A DNA stretch of 64,000 nt from NCBI GenBank assembly GCA_028571685.1, contig CM053144.1:93836171-93900170 (forward strand). Reading direction: 5' to 3'. The DNA comes from Heterohyrax brucei (Eukaryota; Chordata; Mammalia; Hyracoidea; Procaviidae). The position numbers and the translations under genes are program-made. Positions 11,553 through 22,984 of the stretch are shown here, in pieces (the stretch's first letter is position 1; every line of letters begins with the position of its first letter). The notes under the pieces are model-generated. The model worked only from the letters and a program-made list of their open reading frames with translations. It did not search any database and was not told the origin of the DNA.

Positions 11553-12040
11553 GTGTCATGCACTGAATTGTGTTTTCCCCCAAATCTGTAGCAGTTTGGC
11601 TGGGCCATGATTTCTGGTAATTGTGTGATGTCCTGCTGTCGTAAATCCTGCCTCCGTGATGTTAATGAGGGTGGCTGCAGTTGAGTTGGTGGGGGACGAC
11701 TTGATGTGTGATGTGTCCTGTGGCTTGGGGCAGCCCCTTGGGATATAAAAGAAAGGGAGGCAAGCTGAGATTTGGGGAATGCATATCAACAAGAAACAGT
11801 GCCAGGAGCTGAGTGTATGTTTTTTTCTTTAAAGGACCAGGGTCCCCGTGCCTCAGAACTTTCCAGTCTAGGTGAAGACTGATGATGAGGACCTTCCTCT
11901 AGTGCCAGCAGAGACAGATGTCCCCTGGAGCTGATACCTTGAATTTGGACTTTTAGCTTAGTGGACTGTGACAAATACAATTTCTCTTTCTAAAGGCATC
12001 CACTTCTGATATTTTTGTTAAGACAGTAGTAGATAATTAA
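11553..12040 (+). mobile_element. MaLR-like LTR (lineage family seen repeatedly in this window), sense
   Basis: It opens TGTCATGCACTGAATTGTGT, in the style of ERVL-MaLR LTRs (TG...TGAATTGTGT). It continues with GGCTGGGCCATGATT, GATATAAAAGAAAGGGAGG (possible TATA-like element at 11741-11748) and GGACTTTTAGC, then a TCCACTTCTGATATTTTTGT 3' end. The reverse of the same text recurs at 12.4, 16.2, 20.6 and 53.9 kb. Only the LTR is present, with no internal retroviral genes. The MaLR assignment is by resemblance. Confidence 0.65.
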
Positions 12041-12084
12041 AATAATGTGCTTGAGTCCTTGACTGGAAAATTCTACCATGCTAT

Positions 12085-12187
12085 ACCTAGATTCTTGACC
12101 TATTGAAACTGATAAAATTAATTTGTATTGTTTTCATCCACTAGGTTTGCAGTAATATGTTACACAGCAATACAAAACTAACACAGA
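12085..12187 (+). mobile_element. Fragment of an MLT1/MST-type LTR 3' end
   Basis: CCACTAGGTTTGCAGTAATA followed by CAATACAAAACTAACACAG matches the usual 3' terminus of ERVL-MaLR LTRs. It may be a separate insertion from the LTR immediately before it. Confidence 0.5.
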
Positions 12188-12361
12188 TGGGAAAGGGCAT
12201 TTCGAGCCAAGGGGCAATGACAGTTCTACATTTGTTCTGTGGTTGGTAATACCCACCTGATGCTTCATGCTCACCTGGTTCATTTCAGTAATGTTGTGTA
12301 TCGTAGATTAGATGTTTGCATCCTGTCACTAAGCCTTGAATCACAGGTTTAGAAGCCTTTT

Positions 12362-12869
12362 GGTGTTGTCTATTGCTGCTGTAACAGAAATGCCACAAGT
12401 AGATGGTCTTAACAAAGAAAAATGTATTCTCTCATTGTCTAGGAGACTGGATGTCCAAAGACGGGGTGTCAGCACAAGGGAAGGCTTTCTCTCTCTGCTG
12501 GTTCTGGGGAAAGTTCCCAGTCATGCAGCTTCCCACGGTCTAGGAGAGTCTCACTGCAGGAACCCCAGGTTCAAAGATGCACTTTACTGCCAGTGTCGCT
12601 TTCTTGGTGATATGACATCCCTTTGCTTATCTGCTCACTTTTTTTCTCATATATTTCAAAAGAGACGGACTCAAGATAGAATCCAATCTTGTAGTTTGAG
12701 TCCTGCCTCATTAAAATAACTGCCACCAATCCTGCCTAACTGAGATCATAGAGGTAGGATTTACAACACATAGGGAAGTCTCATCAGATGACAAAATGCT
12801 GGACAACTCCACTGGAAATCACAGCCAAGTTGGCATACATTTTTGGTGGATAGAGTTCAACCTGTAACC
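12362..12869 (-). mobile_element. MaLR-like LTR, antisense
   Basis: Antisense landmarks in order: GCTGCTGTAACAGAAATGCC, GGCTTTCTCTCTCTGC, GAACCCCAGGTTC, CATATATTTCAAAAGAGACG, GAGTCCTGCCTCATTA, CATCAGATGACAAAATGC and CAAGTTGGCATACATTTTTG. The order and spacing match the copies at 16.2 and 53.9 kb. The 127-codon open frame across it (12336-12719) is incidental. Confidence 0.75.
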
Positions 12870-13157
12870 GATCCTGATGGAGGCTTTGCAGCAGAAATCT
12901 TACCCTTCATTCAAATATTCCCAATTAAATATAATTAAGAATATTTTATTTAGGTGCTTTGCAAAAGCAAACACAGTCTATGACCTTTCTTCTCCTCGCT
13001 TTTGTGCCACTCCACGTTTATAGATGGAGAAAATCAGGGTGGAAAATTGAAGCTACTTCATTGCTAAATGAGCAAAAAGGTGAGAACAAATCTATATGCT
13101 CCTATGAGCAATAGAATTTAAGGTGTGCAATATTTTAGAGAGTCCAAAAGTAGTATC
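12870..13157. other. No feature recognised
   Basis: Short unassigned stretch between an LTR and a SINE. Confidence 0.3.
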
Positions 13158-13167
13158 TTACAGTATA

Positions 13168-13347
13168 GCAAAATACAAAAAAAACAAAAAACCCTGTGCC
13201 GCTGAGTTATTTCAACTCACAGTGACCCTATAGGGTAGAGTAGAACTGCTCCACAGAGTTTCCAAGGCAGTGCCTGGTGGATTTGAACTGCTGACTTTTT
13301 GTTTAGCAGACATAGCACTTAATCACTACGCCACCAGGGTTTCCATT
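13168..13347 (-). repeat. AfroSINE-type SINE with target-site duplication
   Basis: Antisense SINE with an A-rich beginning (antisense of the T-rich tail), CTGGTGGATTTGAACTGCTG, and CACTACGCCACCAGGGTTTC at the end. TTACAGTATA occurs on both sides, at 13158-13167 and 13348-13357. Confidence 0.88.
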
Positions 13348-13357
13348 TTACAGTATA

Positions 13358-15224
13358 ACTGTATACAAACACACTGAGAAAAACAATCAATTCTGTAAGT
13401 AAAAGACTAGAGGTTTTGAGAACTCTTTCCATGCAGAAGATCTAAGACGAGCAGGTCCTAGAGTTTTGCTAAGGCCTTTACCTACTTGCATTTGATTCTG
13501 GATGATCTGAGGATGCAGTGTGCATGGGCCACAGCTAGCTCCTAAATGCGAAATGGAAGGGGGCGGGGTTATCTCTTGGAAATAGTTTCCTTTTCCTCAG
13601 CCAGTCTTTCCAGTTTCAGGGTACTATGTCCTGTGCTAATAGTTTAATAGTTCATCATCAAAGGATTCCCTGAATACCCTTTAAGTCAACTGCAGCATTG
13701 ACCTTGAGACACACAATGCCAGATCTTTCCTAAGTCATTTATATATAACCTAGAAACCTCTAATCTCTTTCAATATTCTGAATATTGGAAAGTAATTTTC
13801 TATAACAATATTTTTTCTAGTATGTTGAAAAATATTTTTCTAAGTGTGTTCTGTTGACTATCAAAAGGCATTATTTAATGAAAGGTTTCTGGAGTGAAAT
13901 ACATTTAGGGAATGGTGAATTAAACAAAGTGAAATATGTTTCTCCTTCCTTCTTTATAGGATTTATCATAGCCTTTAATATGGTTCCGCATGCAGGAAAC
14001 TTCTAAGGAGTAAGCTCAGGATGGGGAGACATTTGTAAGGACTTCCAAAAATCGTTTGCATATCACATGTTTTGGAAGAATATCCTGAGGGCCAGTGTTT
14101 CCCAGAAAACGTACTTTGGGAAATACTGGCAGAATTACAAAATTTTTAGAACTGAAATACAATCCAGAGATTGTTTTTTTCCAGTCTTGAGATTTTTAAA
14201 TGATCTAAAATCACGAATAATGGAAGAGCTGAAACATAAAGCTCAAGTCTTCTGAAACCCCAATGTTGACTAGTTGGTACAAATGCACTTAAAAAATAGC
14301 ACTTTTAAGATTATGTACACTTGTTTTTATCAAAACAAAGGAATTAAGCCTGTATTTTTCAGTTTAAGTTAAATACAAAGCTGATACTTCATTTTTTTTT
14401 TTTGCTAGTTAAATAGTATGCTCTAGAATTGATAGTGTTTCCATTTTGATCAGAACTGTGCTTACTTTTTATGAGAGGAAAATGTTACCATTAGATTTTT
14501 GGCACTGTCTGCCTTGCAGAAGGCAATTCAGAAACAGATGGAGACCAGGAGGTATGGATGGGAGTGAAGGGAGTAGGAGACGGTGGAGGAGTTATTCAAA
14601 TGAATGATGTTGGAACAGCTAAGGTAAACCTGAGCTTTGTTAAAGTTTCAGTTTCTGTCCTGAAGCTTGGGAAATATTAGCACCGTACAGTTCCTCCAGG
14701 GACTTGTACTTGCTTTTCTCTGGTTGGGGAGCAGATGGCAGGCAGTCTTACTCCATCGTCAGTCCCAGTTAGCTCCTGCAACTCTTGCCCTCCTGCTCTG
14801 TGTGCCTGCCAGCAAGCTGATAACTCCAAGAAGCTGACCTCATCTTGGGTACTAGGGAAAAAGTGTGTGTTAGCCTACAACTAGGAAAATCTTCGTCAGC
14901 GTACCCCATTGGGAAGCATCAAAGATAACGGTGGTAGTTTTCTCCAGTTATCTTCCATCTATCTTATCTTCCTTACCTGACATGGGAAAACTCACAAAAC
15001 TTGATGATAGACCTCTGCAGACATCTGAGATCTTGTCCAGAGGCTTAGAGTCAGCTGTCTGTGGACACTTTGATGGATCATAGATGACCTTTAAATGGCC
15101 TGAGAATACCAGCAACGGTTGCACAAAACTTTGTGACTCTGGGAATAGACTCTGTAGCTTCCGTCAGTCTCTCAAATGAGTTGATAGCCCAAAGATGTTT
15201 AAAACCAGTGATGTTGTCTAACTC
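13358..15224. other. No gene recognised in about 1.9 kb
   Basis: No supported coding exon or young repeat. Short open frames (for example 14067-14255) have no family features. Confidence 0.4.
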
Positions 15225-15335
15225 CCCTAGCTCACTGAATTGGGGAAACTAAGCCTCTGAGAAGCTGAATGACTTTAAGGATAAAACCGTACAGTTTTCA
15301 GTGTAGATTAGCTTAGAGGACTCTTCCAATCCAGT
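15225..15335 (-). repeat. Possible MIR fragment
   Basis: TGGGGAAACTAAGCCTCTGA is the antisense-type MIR core phrase (cf. gaaactgaggctcagaga), followed by a short stretch of similar logic. It is ancient and weak. Confidence 0.4.
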
Positions 15336-15946
15336 TCTTATTTATCATCTAGCATTTAATGAGTGAATTTTGTTTTGTTTCAGCATTCCTCTGTATTCAA
15401 TTTTTTAAAGAGAATCTATGTCCACATGGGATTAGCTTTCCCAAAGTGAGATTCTTAATAATCATTTGTGAGACATTCGCAAGTGATTGGATAGAGTTCT
15501 ATCTTCTTCTATGTTATTGCTCATATTTTTTCCTTTACTTTTCTGCTCAGTCTCTATTCTTTCCTTATTTATTTAAAAATAAGTATAATAAATGAAAATT
15601 TCAAGTTGGCCCCATTTTGTGTGGAAGTTAAGTTCTGTTTAAGTCAAAGTACAGCTAGGGAGCAGTAATCACTCTAGGATTTTCAGAAGAGGGAACTTAA
15701 TACAAGGAATCAGTGACACAGGTGATGGAACAGCTCAGTAGCCAAGTGGGATGATCAGGCAATCCAGAAACTAGGAACCACAGGACACCGCTTCCTCCAT
15801 TATATCAGAGTGATGATGGGAGGAGTCATGCTTCCAGATCCTAGAATGTGGGTCTCTCTGGAGGAAACTAGAATCATCATTGGGGCTATCCCATGGGAGA
15901 CGGGGTAACAGAGGAGATACAGTCGTTGCCAGTGGTGCCACCAAAA
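15336..15946. other. No feature recognised
   Basis: Unassigned sequence preceding the GACA microsatellite. Confidence 0.35.
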
Positions 15947-15947
<1 letters not shown>

Positions 15948-15987
<40 letters not shown>

Positions 15988-15988
15988 G
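15948..15988. repeat. (GACA)n microsatellite
   Basis: About ten uninterrupted AGAC/GACA units. Open frames on both strands here (QTDRQTD..., CLSVCLSV...) are products of the tandem repeat, not genes. Confidence 0.97.
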
Positions 15989-16169
15989 AAGAGAGACAGA
16001 AAAGGAGAAATGAGAAATAACACTAGCTTCACTACCCCTCCTACTCCTGAATCTCCAGCAAGGGCCTCCTGTTGGAGGCCCATCTCAAAGGCAGAGGCCG
16101 AGAGATCCTGGGACAAATGCAACACACAGTAAGAGATGAGAGTAGGGTGGGCACAAGTACAGAAAGCAG

Positions 16170-16701
16170 TGTCTTAGTTTTCAGTACTGCTATGTAACAG
16201 AAACACCACAGGTGGATGGATGGCTTTAACCAAAAGAAATGAATTCTCTTATGGTTTAGTAGATTACATAGAAGTCAGAATTTAGGGAGCCAGCTCAAGG
16301 AGAAGGCTTTCTCCTCTGTTAGTTCTGGGGAAAGGTTCTTGTTATTAATCTATACTAGCCTGGAAGCTTCTCACCACAGGAACCCCTGGTCCGAAGAACC
16401 CATTCTACTTGCAGCACTGCTTTCTTGGTGGTGTGCTTTCCTCTTGTCGCTCTACACATTTCTCTCTTTTATATCTCAAAAGAGATTGACTCAAGATAAA
16501 CCCTAGTCTTACAGATTGAGTCCTGCCTCATTAACATAATTGCCTCTAATCCTGCCTCACTGATATCATAGAGGGAGGATTTTCAACCCACAGGAATACC
16601 ACATCAGATGACAAAATGTTGAACCATCACACAACACCTGGAATCACGGCCTAGCCAAGTTGCCATGTACTTTTGGGGACATAATTCAATCCATAACAAG
16701 C
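16170..16701 (-). mobile_element. MaLR-like LTR, antisense, near complete
   Basis: It runs from TGTCTTAGTTTTCAGTACTG to CAATTCAATCCATAACAAGCA and is about 530 bp. Internal landmarks shared with other copies: TTCTTGGTGGTGTGC, TATATCTCAAAAGAGATTGA, GAGTCCTGCCTCATTAACAT and CACATCAGATGACAAAATG. It is bounded by TG...CA in the LTR manner. Confidence 0.8.
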
Positions 16702-17074
16702 AGTCATTTGGCATAGATTCTAAATACAACATGAAAAGCTAAGCTGTGTAGAGTAAAAATGTCACCTTGGAGAAGACCTTACATGTTGAGTTCAGCACAG
16801 CTAGTTTTTCCTAGGTGTTGGAACAGAAAACTCTTTATTTGGTTGAACATCATAGCTGATGTATCTGAATTTTCTCAGGAGTCATCTTGTATTAAAAAAC
16901 GAATATCACAGTGCTAAGGTCACTCAGGTGAGTGACAGTCTCATACCTTGAGAGGTTTCCAGAAACAGAAAAACAAGGGGAAGGCAGATTCACGACTTCT
17001 ATTTTACACTCATTCAGAAATTTCTCTTTCTCTCTGTCATTTTCTTTTTTTCTAAATAGAGATACAGATAAGTT
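16702..17074. other. No feature recognised
   Basis: Unassigned sequence with a C/T-rich stretch near 17020-17055. Confidence 0.35.
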
Positions 17075-17165
17075 ATTGTTGTTAATTGTCACCAAGTTGT
17101 CTCCAACTCATGGAGACCTTATGTATAACACAGTGAAACATTGCCTGGTCCAGTGTAATTATAGA
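17075..17165 (-). mobile_element. RTE LINE 3'-end fragment, antisense
   Basis: TTGTTGTTAATTGTCACCAA followed by CAACTCATGGAGACCTTATG and GAAACATTGCCTGGTCC is the antisense RTE 3' end (compare 21540-21620). Confidence 0.65.
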
Positions 17166-17214
17166 TATAAACCTCAGACATTGCTGGTTTTGTTGGTTTC
17201 AGTTTTCTAAGAAT

Positions 17215-17395
17215 TTGGGAAGACTAGCCCCCTAGGCTGGAAGACACTCAAAATTTGCAGCAGCCACAACAGTGGAGTTGAGCATACTAACAATCATAAG
17301 GGTGGTGAAGGACCTAGCAGTATTTTACTTGGTTGTATATTGTGTCTCTGTGATGTGGAACCAACCGGATGGTAACTGTCGTCCTTACAACAATG
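17215..17395 (+). mobile_element. RTE LINE 3'-end fragment, sense
   Basis: CTGGAAGACACTCAAAATTT, then GTTGAGCATACTAACAATCA, AAGGACCTAGCAGTATTTTA and CTCTGTGATGTGGAACCAAC form the 3'UTR text that ends the RTE element. It lies tail-to-tail with the antisense piece just before it. Confidence 0.6.
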
Positions 17396-18480
17396 TGGCA
17401 TAGTTGTGAAGCAATGCTGTAGAGTTCAACCGTTGTAGCGTTCCTCAGCGGGTCTTCAGTAAATTTGTACCAGTTGGGTGCCATCTAAAAAGATTTTGTG
17501 CATTTGTAGATCAAAGTGAAATGGAATGTTTCTTGTTTAATTGGAGCATTCAAAACATGATTAAATTAGGAAGACTGCTACTCAAACTACAGCTTCTACG
17601 AGTATCTAGATTGCTTGTTTTCGTCATTTTGTTTGAAGGCATATTTGATCTGTTTTTAAGGAAGGTCTCCATTAACTCTTGTATGCATACCTACAATAAC
17701 ATTCTGGCTGTGCTTCCAAACTTTTCAGTATGTGTAGGACAACATGTCCTGCTTGACCACACCTTAGCTGTAAAACAATGTTCCAGATCTGCGTAGTGCT
17801 CACAAGTTGTGCACAATTTCTAAGTAGCTAGGAGTTTAGTAGAAAAAGGCACCGATAATTAATATGGATTGTTCCATAAATACCACATTCTTCTGGTCAG
17901 AGCTGGCTGCACATTAGCACATGGAAAGTAGCTTTTATTACTTACAAGATTAAGGCAGCATACAACTGGGAAAGGTCCATGTGAGTAGTTACCCCTCAAA
18001 AACTGTCTGTGCAGAGCTGATGACCCTTCCTTGCACACCTGACTTTTTGCCCTGAGTCATGGGCCTGAGTGGGACCTTCCCTACTGCCAGCTTCCCCCAG
18101 GCCAAGTAGGTTTGCTTAGACAAACCATAGACTTACTCTACCTGTGCCCTACCTGCACCATAGCGGAGGAGACTCAGAAAGCTTCCTCTCCTGGGTACTT
18201 TAAACTTCTAGCCTAAGTGATTATTGTATCTTTTGAACCCTGATAATAAACATCCTACTGCATCAAGTCCTCCTGATTTCCTAAGGAGGGGGACTGGTTA
18301 GCCCCAAATTGTACCTTTTTAATCTTGCTAACAAACATCAGGCCTTTCAGTGCGGATAGTATTGTGGTCTGGGGCCTAAAGATGTCAGCAGAGAGAGGAA
18401 CCAGAGAAACTGTGGCTTCCTGACTTTTCAAAAGGACTTCCTCCCCGTGTATAGCATTGTCAGGCTTTTTGAAGGTTGCC
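17396..18480. other. No gene recognised
   Basis: About 1.1 kb of unassigned sequence. A 91-codon open frame (17521-17796) has no recognisable domain and overlaps no splice or promoter signal, so it was not called. Confidence 0.4.
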
Positions 18481-18481
18481 A

Positions 18482-18641
18482 AAAAATCAAATTCACTGCC
18501 CTCAAGTCAATGCTGACTCATGGCAAACCTACAGACAGAGCAGAACTGCCTTATAGAGTTTCCAAGGAGAACCTTGTAGATTCGAACTGCTGACCTGGTT
18601 GACAGCTTTAGCACTTAACCACTATGCCACCAGGATTACTG
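18482..18641 (-). repeat. AfroSINE-type SINE, antisense
   Basis: GCTGACTCATGGCAAACC, AGAGTTTCCAAGGAGAACCT and CACTTAACCACTATGCCACC are in the expected order and spacing. Confidence 0.88.
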
Positions 18642-20556
18642 AACTTAAAAAAACGCCAGATAACCAGCAGCACATAGGGATACTAACTGTTGTTGCTATA
18701 TTCAGTTGTTCTCAAAAGTACAGCTGCCTTGAGGTTGAAAGTGTGATACGGAGAAAGAAGAGAGAAAAGAATTAAATTTAGGAAACACTATCTGCTCCTA
18801 AACTGTCCTCTCCTTCTTTCTGTCCTCTTTCTTCACCAGTTCCTGGTTCCCAGTTGTGTTCTGGGAACATATCAAACTATCAATTTGTTGCTCTCCTTGT
18901 ACAAACTCAATTTCATTTTAGTCGAACTCCTAAAAATCAGTCTCATGTCGTTTGAAAGGCGCCTGGAAATAAAATCTGCCAACATATCGGTGAATGTCCA
19001 CTTGCCAAGTCCATGCGAGGCACAAGTCACTGAGCCAGTTATCAACCACCTCCACTGATTTGTGCTCAAGCTAATGGATTTTTCAGAACGTGGGTTTGTG
19101 TCATCAGTGAATAAAGGAACATTTAGTGAAGTGGTATTTTTCTTTAATGAATACCCTAAACTGGGAAAAAAAAATGCATTTTCATAGAAATCTCATAATT
19201 TTTCTCTCATTTTCCTGGCACAAGGCTGCTACAAGCACATGATAACACCAGGATGATAAAGGTCTCCACGTCGTGGTCCATTCCTGTGATGGTGAGTGAG
19301 AACACTGACAACTTTGTAGGAGGCAGGCTCAGTTGAGGAAACTTTTGAGTAATACTGTCATTATTTCCTTGTGGGTTGCTGGCTGCCTTGTTGACTGTTT
19401 TCACTACAGAAACACATAAAGCAGCATGTAGTCATTTTGGAGTGCAAACAGCCATTTGTGTATACTGAATTATACCCTGAAAGGGAAATTTAAGTAATAA
19501 ACAAACCTTGGGATGCCAAAATGCCTGAAATCTAATAGTAAAAAATTTCATCTAATTGCAGTGGATATATAAAATGACTCAAGTTTCAAATCAAGGAGAT
19601 GGGAAACAGAACTTGAGTATCTCAACTCTCAGTTTCAGTGTCCAGAAAAGCTCTCCAATCTACTCTTGCTGACTCGTGGAGATGGAAGAGGACGGGCAAC
19701 AATGAAGGCTGTGCGAAGCGTGCAAGAAGTTTGGTTGAACCAAGCACTATTTGGCATATACCAGTACTTACAAGACAAAAAGGGAATAAGGAATGGAGAG
19801 AATGAAAGAGGAAATGAGGGAAATAAAGGACAGAAAGAAAGGAAGAGGGACCTGGTGATGTCTCATAGTGTTTAGAAGTAAAGGACAGGTAAAATAGAAT
19901 CTTGCAGCTCTAATCTCTTCTGAAGTGCTCTTTCCAACATGCAATCAGATCCATAGTTTCCCACTGTTCAAAAGGCACAGGAGCACAGTATATAAAGCCC
20001 CTTTAAAATCTGTTCTCAGTATTTCTTTCTTTCATCGCTTTCTCCAACTTGCTTTTTTGTGCCAACATCTCAGACTGCCTGATGTTCCATGAAAAAAAAT
20101 GCTCTTTTGTGTAGGTATGTCAGCTATAAGTAAAAGAATCCCAGACTAAAAAAAAAAAATAACATAATTATTTGTATAGCAAGAAACACAGAGGCAGACA
20201 AGCTGACAGTTCAGGTGCACAAGAAGTCATCAAACACCCAGGTGCTCCACTCTTTTATCTGCACCCATGCCTGTCACCAGCGGCCTCACACTAGAGGTTT
20301 CGTGTCTTCCCACAACCACATCCAAAAGAAGGAAGGTGGATTTCTCCTTCTGCATGTCTTTTTATCAGAGAAGAAAGTGTTTTCCAGAAGGTCCCCAAAT
20401 GACTTACCCATATGTCCCCATTTGCTAATACTGAGTCACGAGTCCCTTCCTAAACCAATTCTGGCAAAAGCGTATTTGCGTTTAATCCCCTGTGGTTTCG
20501 GAGGCGTTCACCCTCCTGGAGCCTATTGCTGCTTAGTTTTTGAGAAACCAGATATC
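18642..20556. other. No gene recognised in about 1.9 kb
   Basis: No supported repeat or exon. Open frames of 62-115 codons (for example 20215-20562) are isolated and have no recognisable motif. Confidence 0.4.
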
Positions 20557-21045
20557 TGTTAGTGTCTTCATCCTCTAGTGTTGCTCTAACAGAAATACCA
20601 CAAGTGGATGATTTTAAAAAGAGAAATTTTATTATGTTACAGTAGTAGGCTAAGGTCCAAATTCAGGGTGTTAGCTTCAGGTGAAGGCTTTTTCTGCTGG
20701 CATTAGTGGAAGGTCCTTCCCCCGGACTGGAAGCCACTGAGGTACAGGGACCCCAGTCCTTTCTTTCCAAACGACATGCTCGCTCCTGGCACTGGTTCTT
20801 GGTGGTATGCAGTCCCCAAATCTTTCTGCTAGCTTCTTTTCTTTGTCTCTCCAGAGACTGCCTGAAGGCACAAAACAAGCTTACACCTTGAGTCCTGCCC
20901 CACCAGCACAGCTACGGTCCATCCACCCTCATTAATGCCACAGAGGCAGGATCCTCATCATGCAGGGGCATCACGCGATACCAGGAAACACAGCCCAGCA
21001 ATACTGCCACCCGCGGTTCTGGGGGACAATTCAATCCATTACAGT
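20557..21045 (-). mobile_element. MaLR-like LTR, antisense
   Basis: TGTTAGTGTCTTCATCCTCT at one edge and CAATTCAATCCATTACAG at the other. Between them lie GCTCTAACAGAAATACCACA, GGTGAAGGCTTTTTCTGC, GTTCTTGGTGGTATGCAG and GAGTCCTGCCCCACC. It is more GC-rich and CpG-bearing than the other copies of the family. Confidence 0.72.
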
Positions 21046-21215
21046 TAGCAAAAATGAAGGGAATTGCCATTTTTTTGTGTGTCTTTGTTGTTATAGCAGT
21101 CTCAAATTCTCTTTCTGCTCTTCTGGGCCTGTTATTCCTACTCTCTAATTCCTAGCTCAGTTCTCCAAAGTGTTTTCTCCCATCTCATCCTACCACATAA
21201 CATAAATTTACTGGA

Positions 21216-21396
21216 GAAAACAAACCAAAACAAAACAAAACTCCACTGCTGTTGAATCATTTCTGACTCATAGTGACTACAGAGGACAGAGTAGAACTGC
21301 CCTGTAGTGTCTTCAAAGGAGCACCTGGAAGATTTGAATTGTTGATCTTTTGGTTAGCAGCAGTAGCACTTCCGCACTATGCCACCAGGGCTTCCT
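21216..21396 (-). repeat. AfroSINE-type SINE, antisense, with A-rich lead
   Basis: AAACCAAAACAAAACAAAAC lead, GTTGAATCATTTCTGACTCA, GTAGAACTGCCCTGTAG, and ATGCCACCAGGGCTTCC at the end. Confidence 0.88.
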
Positions 21397-21537
21397 GATT
21401 AACATCGTAGCTTATAAAAATAGAAGTTTTTGTCATTATTTCCTTGTTAGTGATTGGCTGGCTTGTTGGTTGGGCCAAACCATAACGATAATATGTGACC
21501 TAAACACAGCTCTCTCAGAGCTGGGCATGTTAAGTGT

Positions 21538-21985
21538 GGTGGTTGTTGTTGGCTGCTGTTGCACTGACTCTTATTCATCGTGAGCTTATGCACCACAGAG
21601 TGAAACACTACCTGGTCCCGTGTCCTTCTCACGAAAGTCGCTGTGTTTGGACTCATTGTTGCAGCACTGTGTCAGTCTGTCTCACTGAGGGTTGTCTTCT
21701 TTTGCACTGAGCCTCCACTTTACGAAGCATCATGCCCTTCTCCGGAGACTGGTCTCTCTTAATAGCATGTCCAAATCACATGCCACAAAGTCTTGCCGTC
21801 CTTGCTTCTAAGGTGTATTCTGGCTGTACTTCCAAGACAGGTTGTTCTTCCAGCAGTCTGTGATATATTCAATATTCTTTGCCAATACCATAATTCAAAG
21901 ACATTCAATCTTATTTAGTCCTCCTTATTCACTGTCCAGCTTTCATACGCATATGAAGTAATTGAAAATACTAGACAATAAAAAG
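21538..21985 (-). mobile_element. RTE LINE fragment, antisense 3' end
   Basis: From the GTGGTTGTTGTTGGCTGCTG end through CACTACCTGGTCCCGTGTCC, GAAGCATCATGCCCTTCTCC and CACTGTCCAGCTTTCATACG. Each phrase has a counterpart in the antisense copies at 3.3 and 56.1 kb. Confidence 0.85.
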
Positions 21986-22027
21986 TAAATGTATAGGGAA
22001 TTTGAGTAATAAAATTAACAATCTTTT

Positions 22028-22143
22028 ATCTTATCTATCTAGCTGCCTACCTACCTCTGTATCTATGTATTTATCTGTCTATCTGTCTCTGGCTGTCTAT
22101 CTATCTCTGCCTGTGTATCTATCATCCATGTATCCATCCATCC
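22028..22143. repeat. Imperfect (TATC/TGTC/CATC)n tetranucleotide repeat
   Basis: Degenerate CTAT/CTGT/CATC units over about 110 bp, immediately before an LTR start. Confidence 0.9.
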
Positions 22144-22146
22144 CCG

Positions 22147-22335
22147 CTGTTACAGATTGAATTGTGTACCCCCTGGAAACATGTGTCGACTTCGCTAGCC
22201 CATGATTTTCAGTAATGTGTGGTTGTGCTCCGTTTTGTGACTTGATGTAATTATTCTATGTGTTGTAAGTCTTAATGTCTATGATGTTAACGAGGTAAGG
22301 TTAGAGGCAGTAATGTTAATGGGGTCTTAGAGAGT
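22147..22335 (+). mobile_element. 5' part of a MaLR-like LTR, sense
   Basis: TGTTACAGATTGAATTGTGT start, then GTAATGTGTGGTTGTGCTCC, GTTGTAAGTCTTAATGTC and GATGTTAACGAGGTAAGG. The 3' two-thirds are missing. Confidence 0.7.
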
Positions 22336-22984
22336 TTAAGTGATGTGGCCAGTTTTACATAGATAATAAGCACTGAATCTGGAATTCAAATCCGACTAAT
22401 TTGACCCCAGTATCATATGTTCTTAGGTACTTTTCTGAAGTAAGAGTAATTACTGTGAACAAAGGCCTGTTTTGTTGCTTAAACATGAGAGGTTTTTTTT
22501 TTTTTTTGGTCATGTATTTCATTTGTTCAGAGTCTTTTAAAATTTAGTCCTTGGTATTTTCTTTTCTCTAGGTAGTTAAAGTGATGCCCAAGAAGTGATG
22601 TCTGATTTTTTTGCTATTTGTTCATAATTGTGTTAACCATGAATGATTTTTTTGAATGCTATGAATTTTAATCTCAGTGTTGAGTGTTGTACCAAAATAA
22701 AATTCAGTCTCAGTGAGCTTTCTTTTGATTTTAGAGGAAAACTGTATCCTTGGAAGAAGGAAGTGAACAGTATTAGTGTTGCCCTGTATTACTTTTGTTT
22801 TCAAACCTCATTTCCATGTTTCACCGAAAATGCCTCAGTTTTTGATTTATGGTCAATTTTGGCATTAAACTGAGCCTCACCTAATCTTAGCTTCCCTGAT
22901 CTTTTTGGGAAAAAAAGAACATATATTAAAAGCATATATAGCTTCTTCTATGTGAATAAGTATAGCTAAGATTTTAGTCCCCCC
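22336..22984. other. No feature recognised
   Basis: AT-rich stretch with a poly-T at 22493-22507. No supported gene. Confidence 0.35.

Noticed and set aside
12336-12719. 127-codon open frame as a gene
   Set aside because: It lies on the antisense strand of a MaLR-like LTR. The same LTR text elsewhere in the window has different stops.
15886-16132. Open frames on both strands around 15.9-16.1 kb
   Set aside because: Their middle is the GACA microsatellite, which stays open in several frames without selection.
17521-17796. 91-codon open frame
   Set aside because: No domain, AT-rich leucine-heavy composition, and no neighbouring gene signals.
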